Notes: a model not told the origin generated them from the sequence alone. A stretch of DNA of 64,000 nt from Ferribacterium limneticum (GCF_020510565.1 NZ_CP075189.1:1534501-1598500); one strand, 5' to 3'; positions 28,551 through 37,538 are shown, counted from the stretch's first letter. Numbers and translations are program-made.

Positions 28551-30951
28551 TCATCTCACCTTTCTCCTCGCCTGATTCTTCGATCGGTACCGTGAAGTGG
28601 AACACGGTACCGCCCTCGCGCCGCGGCTCGACCCACAGCCGCCCCTGGTGAAACTCGATGATCGAGCGGCAGATGGCCAGGCCGATGCCCATGCCTTCCG
28701 CCTTGGTCGTGTAGAAGGGGGCAAAGATTTTCTCGATATCTTCTTCGGCCAGACCATGGCCCTGATCGGCGACCGTGATTTCCAGCATCCGTTCGTCCAC
28801 CACCTCGGCCTGCAAACTTAGCTGGCGGCGTTCGACCGGCACGTCGCTCATCGCCTCGATGGCATTCTTGATCAGGTTGAGCAGCACCTGCTCGATCATG
28901 ATGCGGTCGACGACGATTTTCGGCAAATTGTCCGGCAGGTCGACAATGATCTGCGTGCCGGTGCGCTGGGCGTCGATGTCGGCGAAGGCGCGTGTTTCAT
29001 CGACCAGTTCTTCGAGGGCGATGGGCTGCCGGTTGGGGTCGCCCTTCTTCACCATGTCGCGCATGCGGCGGATGATCTTGCCGGCCCGCTCGGCCTGGTC
29101 GGAGGCTTTCTGCATGGCGGCGAGGATGTCATCGATGCGATAGTTACCGGCCTGCATGCGTTTGACGCAACCAGCGCAGTAGTTGGCGATGGCCGACAGC
29201 GGCTGGTTGAGTTCGTGGGCCAGTGACGAGGCCATTTCGCCCATGGTGATCAGGCGCGAGGTCTGCTCGAGCCGCTTTTGCTGCTGCAGATTGACTTCGT
29301 CGATATGCTTGCGGTCGGTGATGTCGGCACCGATCTGGACGCGCACGGTGCGCCCGTCGACCCAGCGGATGGCGCGTTCATGCAGGTGATACCAGTGACC
29401 GGACAGGGTGTGCTGGAGTTCGCCGTCGAACAGTTCGCAGGGCAGTTCATCGGCGCCGATGTGCTGCGGGTCGCGGGCCAGTTGCTCACTTGGCGGATGG
29501 CAGGCGGCGGTGATCTGCGCCGAATTCTGGCCGACGGCGTCGTAGCCGAAAATGTTCTGGAAGGCGCGGTTGGCGAAGAGGATTTCGCCGGTCTGCACGT
29601 CGGCGACGTGCACCGCCGAGTCGAGACCGTCGATGACCGTGACGAAACGCTCGTGGGCGCGTTCGAGTTCGACGCGCACGCGCTTTGGCTCGGTGATGTC
29701 GTTCATCGACGCCATCCAGCCGATCTGCTGGCCATCAGTGCCGATCAGTGGCGAAAAGTAGAGGCGGACATCGAAGCGCTCGCCGCTTCGCCGCATGATG
29801 CGCATCTCGAAGCCGCTGGCTGGCGCCTTGCCGGCCAGCGCGGTGTCGATGTTGTTCTGCAGGCGGTCGAACTCTTCCGGCGGCCAGTAAGGGTAGGGCG
29901 GCTTGATGCCGACCAGTTCGCTTTCGTCGAAGCCGGTCATCCGGCAGAAAGCGGCGTTCACGAAGGTAATCCGGCCCTCGAGGTCGATGGCGCGCAGGCC
30001 GGTGATCAGCGATTGCGACATGGCCTGACGGAAGGCGTAGGCGGTGCGCAGTTCTTCCTCGGTCTGGGCGCGATGCTGGGCGTGGCGGCGCAACTGGATC
30101 AGCGTCACCGAGGCGATCAGCGTCAGCACGATGATCAACGCCGCCGGCACGAAGGGCAGCCAGGCGCCACCGACGCGGTAGGCGACGATATTGAGGCCGA
30201 GGCGGTTGTTGGGCAGGTCGAGGCTGATCTGGCCGGAGACCTGGCGGTCGGTCGGCTTGACTGACGAATTGCTGAGAACTTCGCGATTCTGCGCATCGAC
30301 CACGGTCAGGCTGTAGCGGGTCGTGAACACGGTCGGCAGGGTGGTGCGCAGCAAGGTTTCTATGGACTCGATGGCGATGAACGCACCGAGGTCGGCACTG
30401 CCGCGCTGGACCGGCAGGATGATGTCGTGCGTCGGGCGCTGGGTGGCATCGCGGTAGTCGGCAGAAACGACCTCGGTGCGGACGCGCAAGGCTTTCTGCA
30501 GGGCGGCCAGACGCTCGCCGGCAAGTTGTTCGCCGACGAAGACAGCCGTTGATTCATTGGGCGCAACCCACTCGACCTTGCCATCGATATCAACCCAGAT
30601 GATGGCCTGGATTTCCGGCGCCTCGCGCGCGTAGCGGCTGGCCTTGACCTGGAAGGCTTCGTAGGTGAGTTGCTTGAATTCCTGCTCGCGGCCGAGTTCG
30701 CCGAGAAAATCCTGATGCGCGTGCAGACGGTTTTCGATGGTCCGTTCCGCCCAGTGCATGTCGCCTTCCAGGGCCGAGCGCGCCGTGTCCAGTTCGCGCC
30801 ACTGGAGCAAGGCGGTGAGGACGAGCATGGCCAGCGCGAAAACGCCAATCGCAACGTAGGGCGCGAGCCATAGTCGGGTGTGTTTCGGCTGGGGAAGAGG
30901 AGGGCGCATGAGCATGGCCAAATTCTTAGCCCCCCGTGTCACATCGGCCAT
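28540..30951 (-). CDS. Membrane sensor histidine kinase with PAS domains
   Basis: The 803-residue kinase has a membrane segment at about 31-50, a periplasmic sensing domain to about 255, and a second membrane segment at about 258-280. Two PAS domains follow (about 305-430 and 440-560), then HisKA with SLAHELNQPLSAIANY (His579) and HATPase (GMGIGLAICRSIIE). The HELNQP variant is typical of FixL/DctB-like kinases. ATG 30951 lies seven bases past the lrgB stop; ATG 30915 is an alternative. It is cotranscribed with lrgAB and the regulator by position. Confidence 0.9.
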   Translation of the reverse strand: MADVTRGAKNLAMLMRPPLPQPKHTRLWLAPYVAIGVFALAMLVLTALLQWRELDTARSALEGDMHWAERTIENRLHAHQDFLGELGREQEFKQLTYEAFQVKASRYAREAPEIQAIIWVDIDGKVEWVAPNESTAVFVGEQLAGERLAALQKALRVRTEVVSADYRDATQRPTHDIILPVQRGSADLGAFIAIESIETLLRTTLPTVFTTRYSLTVVDAQNREVLSNSSVKPTDRQVSGQISLDLPNNRLGLNIVAYRVGGAWLPFVPAALIIVLTLIASVTLIQLRRHAQHRAQTEEELRTAYAFRQAMSQSLITGLRAIDLEGRITFVNAAFCRMTGFDESELVGIKPPYPYWPPEEFDRLQNNIDTALAGKAPASGFEMRIMRRSGERFDVRLYFSPLIGTDGQQIGWMASMNDITEPKRVRVELERAHERFVTVIDGLDSAVHVADVQTGEILFANRAFQNIFGYDAVGQNSAQITAACHPPSEQLARDPQHIGADELPCELFDGELQHTLSGHWYHLHERAIRWVDGRTVRVQIGADITDRKHIDEVNLQQQKRLEQTSRLITMGEMASSLAHELNQPLSAIANYCAGCVKRMQAGNYRIDDILAAMQKASDQAERAGKIIRRMRDMVKKGDPNRQPIALEELVDETRAFADIDAQRTGTQIIVDLPDNLPKIVVDRIMIEQVLLNLIKNAIEAMSDVPVERRQLSLQAEVVDERMLEITVADQGHGLAEEDIEKIFAPFYTTKAEGMGIGLAICRSIIEFHQGRLWVEPRREGGTVFHFTVPIEESGEEKGEMSDE

Positions 30952-30957
30952 AGGTAC

Positions 30958-31686
30958 TTACCCTATGTTGATCAGATAAGCGGCGATCCAGGGCACGAGC
31001 AGGGCGGTGAGCGCCCCGTTCATGCCCATGGCCAGGGCGGCAAAGGCGCCGCTTTGCTCGTTGACCTGAAAGGCGCGGGCGGTGCCGATGCCGTGCGAAG
31101 CGATGCCGATGGCAAAGCCGCGAATGGCCGGGTCGCGCACCTTCATGGCATCGAACACGAAGCGTGCGCCGACGGCGCCGAGGATGCCGGTGACGATGAC
31201 CAGCACCGCCGTCAGCGATGGAATGCCGCCAATGCGTTCGGCGATGCCCATGGCAATCGGCGTCGTCACCGACTTGGGGGCGAGGGAAAGCTGGGTCGAG
31301 GCGCTGGCGCCGAGCAGGCGGGCGACCAGAACGGCCGAGACGATGGCGGTCAGGCTGCCGGCGAGCAGCCCGGCAAGCACCGGCAACAGCATCGAACGCA
31401 CGCGCTTGAACTGGGTATACAGCGGGATGGCCAGCGCCACGGTGGCCGGGCCGAGCAGGAAATGCACGAACTGGGCGCCGGCGAAGTAGGTTTCATACGA
31501 TGTCACGGTCAACGTCAAAAACAGCACCAAAATGAAAACGGCGATGAGCACCGGGTTGGCCAGCGGATTGTTGCCGGACCGCCGGTAGAGCGCGAAGGCG
31601 GCCTGATAGGCAAGCAGCGTGATGGTCAGCCCGAGCAGCGGCGAGGCCGAGAGGTAGACCCAGATCTGGGTGATTTCCTGGGTCAT
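30958..31686 (-). CDS. lrgB: LrgB/CidB family membrane protein
   Basis: The 242-residue protein has about seven membrane segments and the family stretches LLGPATVALAIPLY, LAPKSVTTPIAMGIAERIGG and GFAIGIASHGIGTARAF. LrgB acts with LrgA, in holin-like control of lysis in Staphylococcus or, in other bacteria and plants, transport of pyruvate or glycolate. The ATG at 31686 overlaps the lrgA stop (ATGA), which decides it over the longer open frame. The sensor kinase follows seven bases after its stop. Confidence 0.93.
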   Translation of the reverse strand: MTQEITQIWVYLSASPLLGLTITLLAYQAAFALYRRSGNNPLANPVLIAVFILVLFLTLTVTSYETYFAGAQFVHFLLGPATVALAIPLYTQFKRVRSMLLPVLAGLLAGSLTAIVSAVLVARLLGASASTQLSLAPKSVTTPIAMGIAERIGGIPSLTAVLVIVTGILGAVGARFVFDAMKVRDPAIRGFAIGIASHGIGTARAFQVNEQSGAFAALAMGMNGALTALLVPWIAAYLINIG

Positions 31687-32042
31687 GGCGTTTCTCCCGA
31701 GGCAGCTGGCGAGCGCTGGCAGAGCTTCATGACCAGCGCGGTGACGACCAGGGTGGCCAGCGTGCTGACTAGCAGCGAAACGAGCAGCGGCAGCCATTCG
31801 TCGGACACGCGGTGGAGATGGACCATGATGCCGGTGCCGGCCGGGACGAAGAGCAGCGAGAGGTGTTGCAGCAGATTCTGGCTGGTCGTCTGCAGTTCTT
31901 CGCCGGGGCCGCCGCGCACGAGCAGCGTGACGAAAAGCAGAATCATGCCGATGACCGGGCCGGGGATGGGCAGGTCGAGCGAGCGGGCGAGAACTTCGCC
32001 AATCAACTGGAAAACGAGCAGGGCGGAGAGGGCGGAAAGCAT
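31683..32042 (-). CDS. lrgA: LrgA/CidA family membrane protein
   Basis: The 119-residue protein has four predicted membrane helices. LPIPGPVIGMILLFVTLL and HLSLLFVPAGTGIMVHL are the family signatures. It is the partner of LrgB and first in the apparent operon lrgA-lrgB-kinase-regulator. Its Shine-Dalgarno AGAAGG lies in one arm of a 9-bp hairpin directly before the ATG, which suggests translational control. Confidence 0.92.
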   Translation of the reverse strand: MLSALSALLVFQLIGEVLARSLDLPIPGPVIGMILLFVTLLVRGGPGEELQTTSQNLLQHLSLLFVPAGTGIMVHLHRVSDEWLPLLVSLLVSTLATLVVTALVMKLCQRSPAASGETP

Positions 32043-32045
32043 GGA

Positions 32046-32072
32046 CAGCCTTCTTGGAGGTTCAGAAGGCTG
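32046..32072 (-). promoter_or_regulatory. Hairpin that would mask the lrgA ribosome binding site
   Basis: CAGCCTTCT (32046-32054) and AGAAGGCTG (32064-32072) on the + strand are perfect inverted repeats with a 9-base loop. On the mRNA the 3' arm is AGAAGGCTG, holding AGAAGG, only three bases before the ATG at 32042. Confidence 0.5.
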
Positions 32073-32107
32073 CCAGTGTATTGGCTCAGTTAAGTTTTGA
32101 TAACCGG

Positions 32108-32125
32108 GATAAAAGTCGCTTTATC
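32108..32125. promoter_or_regulatory. GATAAA-N6-TTTATC palindrome upstream of lrgA
   Basis: This perfect 6-bp inverted repeat with a 6-base centre lies about 66-83 bases before the lrgA start, where an activator or repressor would bind. It falls between lrgA and the 3' end of the cyclase gene. Confidence 0.35.
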
Positions 32126-32152
32126 TTGTACCTGTGGTAATAGATCGGGCGC

Positions 32153-34015
32153 TCAATATTCCTTGTTGTCGCTCCACATTGCCGGATTGAAGCGGACGAC
32201 CCGGTTGCGCCCCTGTTCCTTGGCCTGATACATCGCGACGTCGGCAAACTTGACGGCCTGCCAGAAGGTGTCGCTGTCGGTCGGGAAATCGGCAATGCCG
32301 ATCGAGATGGTTTTTTGCAGTGTGATGCCGGCGATCTGGACCTTGAGGCTTTCGACGGCGAGGCGGATTTTTTCGGCGACGTTGTCGGCGGCCTGGCCTT
32401 CGCTGTCGACCAGGATGATCAGGAATTCTTCACCGCCGTAGCGAATGACCAGGTCGGAGGCGCGCACTGACTGCTTGAGTAGCGAGGATAGCTCTTTCAG
32501 GACGGCATCGCCGGCGTCGTGGCCGTAGGTGTCGTTGACCATCTTGAAGTAGTCGAGGTCGAGCATCAGGATGGCGACGTGGGTGCGTTTGCGCTGCACG
32601 CTGGAAACCAGCGTCTCGACGTATTCTTCGAGGAAGCGGCGGTTGTTGAGGCCGGTCATCGGGTCGCGCAGCGTCGAGTCGCGGAGGTTTTCCATGAGCC
32701 GCTTGGTTTCGAGTACCGGCGCCGTTTCGCGCAGGTAGACGTTGATGAAAGGCACCTTGGTGAGCAGTTCGGTAGCGTTCTCTGGCGTCGTCACCAATTG
32801 CACGACGCTGCCGACGGCGCCGGACTGGATGACCGGGAAGCAGACGTGGCGCCGTTCGCCGAGTTCGGCCGGCGGGCGGAACGAGTTGCAGATGTCCGGG
32901 CTGCTCACGCTGTCGACGAGATGGCCGGTGCGGCGGACGCGGCAGGCTTCGGGGCGGATCAGAATCTGCGGGTCGCACCAGCGGCAGGTGTCGGCCATTT
33001 CGCCATCGACCATGATGGCCTTCATCTGCTTCTTGTTGCTGCTGACTTCGTAGAGCGAGAATTCCTCGAGCTTGAATTCCTGCTGCAAGGCGACGGAGAG
33101 GCGCTGGTAGATCTCGATCTTGACTTCGTCTTCCTCGATGGCCTGCTTGAAGTGGGCCGCCTTGGTCAGGCCGTCGACCATGTCGATGGTCGCCGTCAGC
33201 AGGTTTTCGCCGGGGGCGGGCGTGCGCTCGGTGAGGCGGGCGACGTTGGTGCCGATGCGGTTGAGACCATCGTCGAGGAAGGTCAGCAAACGGTTCATGT
33301 CGGTCGCGATCTGGCCGATTTCATCGTTGGTCTTCTTTTCGACATGCGCCTTGAAATCGCCGCGCAGGGCGCGCTGGACAGCCTCTTCGACAGCAATGGC
33401 GGTGTCCGAGATGGGGCGCAGCAGGCGGCGCAGCAGGAGGACGAGGAGCAGGGCAAAAAAGGCCACGGCGATGCCGATGCCGGCGACGGTGAACAGCGCT
33501 TTGTCGCGCAGCGCTTCGATCGACATGCTCATGCTGACGGCGCCGAGCACGGCGCCTTCGCTGACCTGGTGGCATTGCAGGCAGTTCGGATTGCCGCTGG
33601 CCGTGGCAATGTAGGGAATGATGCCGCGAAAGATGTTTTCGTCGCCCTGTTTGATGACCTCGAAACGGGGCTTGCCTTCCTTGAGGACCAGTCGTTCCAG
33701 ATCGTCGGCCGCCGCCTCCTGGCTCAGGCCTTTGCCGAACTGCTTTTCGACTTCCGGCGAACGGATGACCCGGGCCGATTTGAGTCCCTGGACTTCGACG
33801 AGGCGGCGCAGAAAACTCTCGCGCTTGTCGATGACGCCGTTGATCATCGATTCGGTCAGGTGCACGCGGACTATTTCACCGGCGGTGCGGATGTGATCGG
33901 TCGCCGAGGCGATGGAAAAGTTGCGGAAGGCGTACAGGCTGATGGCGAGCAGAACCGCCAGCAGGCCGGCAAAAATACTGACGAAGAAGAAAGTGACTTT
34001 TGCGTTGAGATTCAC
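32153..34015 (-). CDS. Diguanylate cyclase with periplasmic c-type heme motif
   Basis: The 620-residue membrane protein has a helix at about 8-30, a periplasmic domain to about 170 carrying CLQCH (145-149), a second helix at about 172-192, and HAMP (to about 245). A middle domain with cysteines at about 344, 347, 359, 377 and 392 comes next. The GGDEF-type catalytic domain follows, with GGEEF at 527-531, so cyclic di-GMP synthesis is likely. The DUF3365-like periplasmic domain with CxxCH suggests a heme sensor for redox or gas. The GAF-like middle domain starts CRWC and may bind metal. Confidence 0.9.
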   Translation of the reverse strand: MNLNAKVTFFFVSIFAGLLAVLLAISLYAFRNFSIASATDHIRTAGEIVRVHLTESMINGVIDKRESFLRRLVEVQGLKSARVIRSPEVEKQFGKGLSQEAAADDLERLVLKEGKPRFEVIKQGDENIFRGIIPYIATASGNPNCLQCHQVSEGAVLGAVSMSMSIEALRDKALFTVAGIGIAVAFFALLLVLLLRRLLRPISDTAIAVEEAVQRALRGDFKAHVEKKTNDEIGQIATDMNRLLTFLDDGLNRIGTNVARLTERTPAPGENLLTATIDMVDGLTKAAHFKQAIEEDEVKIEIYQRLSVALQQEFKLEEFSLYEVSSNKKQMKAIMVDGEMADTCRWCDPQILIRPEACRVRRTGHLVDSVSSPDICNSFRPPAELGERRHVCFPVIQSGAVGSVVQLVTTPENATELLTKVPFINVYLRETAPVLETKRLMENLRDSTLRDPMTGLNNRRFLEEYVETLVSSVQRKRTHVAILMLDLDYFKMVNDTYGHDAGDAVLKELSSLLKQSVRASDLVIRYGGEEFLIILVDSEGQAADNVAEKIRLAVESLKVQIAGITLQKTISIGIADFPTDSDTFWQAVKFADVAMYQAKEQGRNRVVRFNPAMWSDNKEY

Positions 34016-34063
34016 GGCAATGTTTTCCGTAGAGGGAATTTTTCAGTGCGTGATTATGGCTTA

Positions 34064-34094
34064 CGGCCTAACCGGGGCAATCCCGGCTAGGCCG
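34064..34094. other. Long stable hairpin upstream of the cyclase gene
   Basis: CGGCCTA-A-CCGGG (34064-34076) pairs with CCCGG-C-TAGGCCG (34082-34094), 12 of 13 pairs, around GCAAT. It lies 49-79 bases before the cyclase ATG. TTTT follows on the + strand only, so it is not an obvious terminator for the minus-strand genes. It may be a leader structure. Confidence 0.4.
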
Positions 34095-34192
34095 TTTTGA
34101 CTAGGAGATCAAAGCTTGTTTGATCAAGGTCAACCTGGGGAAATTGTGGGGGCTGCCAAGCGCTTGAATATCATCGAAAAATGATGAACCGG

Positions 34193-34235
34193 ATTTCAAT
34201 TTTGGCCGTTTTTTCCGGTTGACCGTGGCAGTGCC
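34193..34235 (-). repeat. Dispersed 40-bp repeat, copy 7
   Basis: The + strand reads ATTTCAATTTTGGCCG, then TTTTTTCCGGTTGACCGTGG. It is a near-consensus copy starting 28 bases past the MFS gene stop. The rest of the 34016-34262 gap holds the hairpin above and nothing else definite. Confidence 0.88.
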
Positions 34236-34262
34236 GTGCACCGCCTTTTGCATCGTTTGCGG

Positions 34263-35492
34263 TCAGCTTTCTGCCGTCGCCGGGCGGTTGGGCAGCGGCG
34301 TCGAAATCGCCGCCTCCTTGATCGGCAAATTGACCAGGGCGGCCAGGGTGGCCAGGGAGATGTCGGCGTACCACATCCAGGAGAAGTCGCCGAACCGGGA
34401 AATGGTGATGCCGCCCAGCCAGGCGCCCAGAAAGCCGCCGATCTGGTGCGACAGCAGTGTCAGTCCGAACAGGGTCGCCAGATAGCGCGTCCCGAACAGC
34501 TTGCCGACGATTGCCGCGGTAGGCGGAACGGTGGCCAGCCAGGTAAAGCCCAGGCCGGCGGCAAACAGGTAGTAGGTCCATTCGGTGCGCGGCATCCACA
34601 GATACCAGACTATCAGCAAGGCACGCGAGCCATACATGGCGGCCAGCACGTACTTGCTGCGATAGCGGGCGACGCACGAGCCGGCATACAGGCTGCCGAA
34701 GATGTTGGCCAGGCCGATGATGGCGAGCGACCAGCTGGCGACGCTGGGCGGCAGGCCGCACAGATTCACCTCGCCCGGCAGGTGGGTCACCAGGAAGGCA
34801 ATATGAAAGCCGCAGGTGAAGAAGCCGGCGTGCAGCAACCAGTAACTCGGATTCCTGAGCGCTTCCATGACGGCAGGCCCGAGTCGCGAATCGTCGGCGT
34901 GCTGCGGTGCGGCTGCCCCCGCGCCGGTCAGTTTTCCGACCAGCGGCAGGGCGGCCAGCGTCGCCAAGGCCATCGCCCACATGGCGCCCATCCACCCGAC
35001 GCTCTGAATCAGTTTTTGCAGGAGGGGGGCGAAGATGAATTGGCCGAAGGAGCCCCCGGCATTGATCACCCCGGAAGCCGTGCCGCGCGCTTCGATCGGC
35101 AAGCGTTGCGCGGCAGCGCCGATGAGCACGGAAAAGCTGCCGGCCCCGGAACCGATGGAAGCGAGGATGCCCAAGGCAATGGCCAGGCCGAAACCGTTTT
35201 CGATGAAGGGCGTGATGGCGCAACCGAGGGCGAGCGTTATCAGCGCCGCCAGCAACACCGGACGCGGGCCGTAGCGGTCGGCGACGGCGCCGGCGATGGG
35301 CTGGATGGCGCCCCAGGTGAACTGCCCGATGGCCAGCGCCAGGCTGATCGTGGCGATGCCCATGCCGGTCGCGCTGTTGATGGGGCTGACAAAGAGCCCG
35401 AACGACTGGCGCGTGCCCATGGTCACCATGAGAATGCCGGCCGCAGCCAAGGTTACGGTCAGGATGTCGGGGCGTCGAATGGTGTGGAACAT
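34263..35492 (-). CDS. Major facilitator superfamily transporter
   Basis: The 409-residue protein has twelve predicted membrane helices. AVADRYGPRPVLL lies in the loop between helices 2 and 3, as in MFS carriers, and the fold resembles the oxalate/formate and monocarboxylate group. The substrate is unknown, probably an organic acid. It is divergent from a LysR gene across a 135-base gap holding CTCAATTGAG, which fits the usual regulator/target pair. A dispersed repeat follows its stop instead of a visible terminator. Confidence 0.88.
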   Translation of the reverse strand: MFHTIRRPDILTVTLAAAGILMVTMGTRQSFGLFVSPINSATGMGIATISLALAIGQFTWGAIQPIAGAVADRYGPRPVLLAALITLALGCAITPFIENGFGLAIALGILASIGSGAGSFSVLIGAAAQRLPIEARGTASGVINAGGSFGQFIFAPLLQKLIQSVGWMGAMWAMALATLAALPLVGKLTGAGAAAPQHADDSRLGPAVMEALRNPSYWLLHAGFFTCGFHIAFLVTHLPGEVNLCGLPPSVASWSLAIIGLANIFGSLYAGSCVARYRSKYVLAAMYGSRALLIVWYLWMPRTEWTYYLFAAGLGFTWLATVPPTAAIVGKLFGTRYLATLFGLTLLSHQIGGFLGAWLGGITISRFGDFSWMWYADISLATLAALVNLPIKEAAISTPLPNRPATAES

Positions 35493-35588
35493 GGTGTTCA
35501 GTCAGAAAGATTGAGCATGCGCTGTGCTCATGTTTTGCGTGGTAGTAAAGATTTCGATTTGGCTATTAGAATGGATAGACGGCTGTTT

Positions 35589-35600
35589 CTCAATTGAGTT
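35589..35600. promoter_or_regulatory. Candidate LysR operator CTCAATTGAGTT, site 1
   Basis: The 10-bp palindrome CTCAATTGAG plus TT lies 28 bases upstream of the LysR ATG, between it and the MFS gene. The identical 12 bases recur at 37539-37550 before the hydrolase gene. Confidence 0.55.
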
Positions 35601-35627
35601 ATTCGTCGCTTCGCATGAGGATGTGTA

Positions 35628-36548
35628 ATGTCAATCACGCTCGCTAAAATTCCTTCGCCGGACCTGCTCCGGGGCTTTGTCGCGGTCGGGCGGCGCATGA
35701 GTATCACCCTGGCCGCCGGCGATCTGTTTCTGACCCAGTCGGCGGTCAGCCGCCAGATTCATGGCCTGGAGACGGTGCTCGGCGTCAGGCTGTTCGAACG
35801 GACCCATCGCGCCATTCGCTTCACGCCGGAGGGTGAGCAGCTATTCAACGCGGCCGACAGTGCGATGCAGCTTTTGCAGGATGCGCTGGGCGTGCTCGAG
35901 GACAACCTGCGCGGGCGGCCGGTGACGATCACCGCCAGCATCGGCTTTGTCGGCCTCTGGCTGCTGCCGAGGCTGGGGGCATTTCAGGCGCAGCACCCGG
36001 AGATCGAGGTGCGCATCTCGGCGAACAACCAGATTGTGGACCTGCGCAAGGATGGCCTGGACATCGCGATCCGCTATGGGCAGGAAGCGATAATGCCGGC
36101 GGGGGCGACGCGTCTGTTCGGCGAAACCATCTTCCCGGTGGCCCACCCGAGCCTGGGGCTGACCCGTCTGGACAGCCCGGAACTGATTGAACAGTCCACC
36201 CTGCTCGAATTCGAGGGCGACCCCACGGCCGCCTGGCAGTGGAACGTCTGGCTGGAGTCGCAAGGCTGGTCAGGGGTGAAACCAAAGGGGATTCTTCGCT
36301 TCAACCTCTACGACCAGTTGATTCACGCCGCTGTTGCCGGCCAGGGCATCGCCCTTGGTCGCGGGCAGATCATCGGTCCCATGCTGGCCGACGGTCGCCT
36401 CGTCGCCTTGCCGACGCCGCTTCCTGGCCCCCGGTCAAACAAGGTTTATTCGTTGATTCAACGCGATACCCTGCCCAGCAGCCAGACCCAAACGCTCATT
36501 GACTGGATTTGCGGCGAGGCGCAGCTTACCGATTCTGCTCCGGGGTAA
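35628..36548 (+). CDS. LysR-family regulator, GcvA-like
   Basis: The 306-residue regulator has an N-terminal winged HTH (DLLRGFVAVGRRMSITLAAGDLFLTQSAVSRQIHGLETVLGVRLFERTHRAIRFTPEGE) and a C-terminal effector-binding domain (about 95-295) with GLDIAIRYGQ, as in the GcvA group. GAGG lies nine bases before the ATG. It is divergent from the MFS gene and convergent with the hydrolase gene, overlapping its end by 23 bases. The shared palindrome suggests that it controls both. The effector is unknown. Confidence 0.92.
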   Translation: MSITLAKIPSPDLLRGFVAVGRRMSITLAAGDLFLTQSAVSRQIHGLETVLGVRLFERTHRAIRFTPEGEQLFNAADSAMQLLQDALGVLEDNLRGRPVTITASIGFVGLWLLPRLGAFQAQHPEIEVRISANNQIVDLRKDGLDIAIRYGQEAIMPAGATRLFGETIFPVAHPSLGLTRLDSPELIEQSTLLEFEGDPTAAWQWNVWLESQGWSGVKPKGILRFNLYDQLIHAAVAGQGIALGRGQIIGPMLADGRLVALPTPLPGPRSNKVYSLIQRDTLPSSQTQTLIDWICGEAQLTDSAPG

Positions 36549-37482
36549 GCAGCAGAGCGGGAATATCCCCGACAATGCTGCCATCGCGCAGCCAGGCCAG
36601 CGGGATGCGCCACAAGGTGTCGGCATGGCGGGCATTGAAAAATGCGAAGTGGCCGATGGAGGCATGCCCCACGGATTCCGGTTCGACGCGCAGGTGCGTC
36701 GCCGGGCTGTTCGTGAAATAGCCGAGCAGGCGGTGGATGGCCGGAATGGTGCCGAACTCGTCGTCGCTCATCGAGAGCGCCAGCGTGGGCGCCGTCACCC
36801 CGGCAAAGGAGTCGACCAGCTTCTTGCGCTCCTCCTCCGGGAGCGCCTGCGGGCCGGATTTGTAGATGTCCTCGAAGCGCGCTTGCGGTGAAACCCAGTC
36901 CCGCACCACGCCGCTTGGTGTGTCCTCCAGCCAACCCAGGCGCTTGCCCGGGAAGTAGCCGAACAGCGCCGTCAGGACAGGCATGACGATATGCCAGCGC
37001 AGGTACATGGCCATCCGCTTGTGCCGGGCATAGTCCCGCCAGTAGGCGAATTGAGAGCCCATCGTGAAAACCCGCCGGATGAGATGGTTCGACGGTGCCA
37101 TGCCGATCAGGAATCCGCCAACGCTGTGGGCGGCGACCATGATGTCGTGCCCCTTGAAGCAGAGGGCGGCAAATCTCAGAACACCCTCGAAATCCTTGCT
37201 CCCCCAATCGAGCCAACTGGCCTGGAAGCCGCGCATGTTCTCCGGCCGGGAACCACCGATTCCGCGGTAATCGTAGGTAATGACGTTGAAACCGCGGGCA
37301 TAAAGAAAGTCGGCGAATCGACTGTAGTAGCGGCTGTGCACCGAGGTGGCCGGATTGATGATGACGACGGGCGGCAGGTTGCCGCCATCGGCCACCGCAT
37401 GCACCCAGGCATGGGCATGCAAGGGGTAGCCATCGACAGCAGGGATGTCTATCTTCAAGGGCTTGGTATGCGTTGGGGTCAT
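36526..37482 (-). CDS. Alpha/beta hydrolase
   Basis: The 318-residue hydrolase has the nucleophile elbow AAHSVGGFLIG, an oxyanion-type NPATSVHSRYY near residue 45, YDYRGIGGSRP, a likely acid residue in SMSDDEFGTIP and a C-terminal GHASIGHFAFF with the catalytic His. It could be an esterase, lactonase or C-C hydrolase; the substrate is unknown. I chose the ATG at 37482; a GTG at 37533 in the same frame is possible, and neither has a clear Shine-Dalgarno. CTCAATTGAGTT lies 57 bases upstream. Confidence 0.85.
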   Translation of the reverse strand: MTPTHTKPLKIDIPAVDGYPLHAHAWVHAVADGGNLPPVVIINPATSVHSRYYSRFADFLYARGFNVITYDYRGIGGSRPENMRGFQASWLDWGSKDFEGVLRFAALCFKGHDIMVAAHSVGGFLIGMAPSNHLIRRVFTMGSQFAYWRDYARHKRMAMYLRWHIVMPVLTALFGYFPGKRLGWLEDTPSGVVRDWVSPQARFEDIYKSGPQALPEEERKKLVDSFAGVTAPTLALSMSDDEFGTIPAIHRLLGYFTNSPATHLRVEPESVGHASIGHFAFFNARHADTLWRIPLAWLRDGSIVGDIPALLLTPEQNR

Positions 37483-37538
37483 GGCTGTTTTGGCGTTCCA
37501 TCGATCGAACCTAAAGCCTACGGCGGATACCACGGGTG

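Noticed and set aside
31500..31520. CACGGTCAACGTCAAAAA inside lrgB as a repeat copy
   Set aside because: Lacks the CCGG end of the core and the second half; explained by coding sequence.
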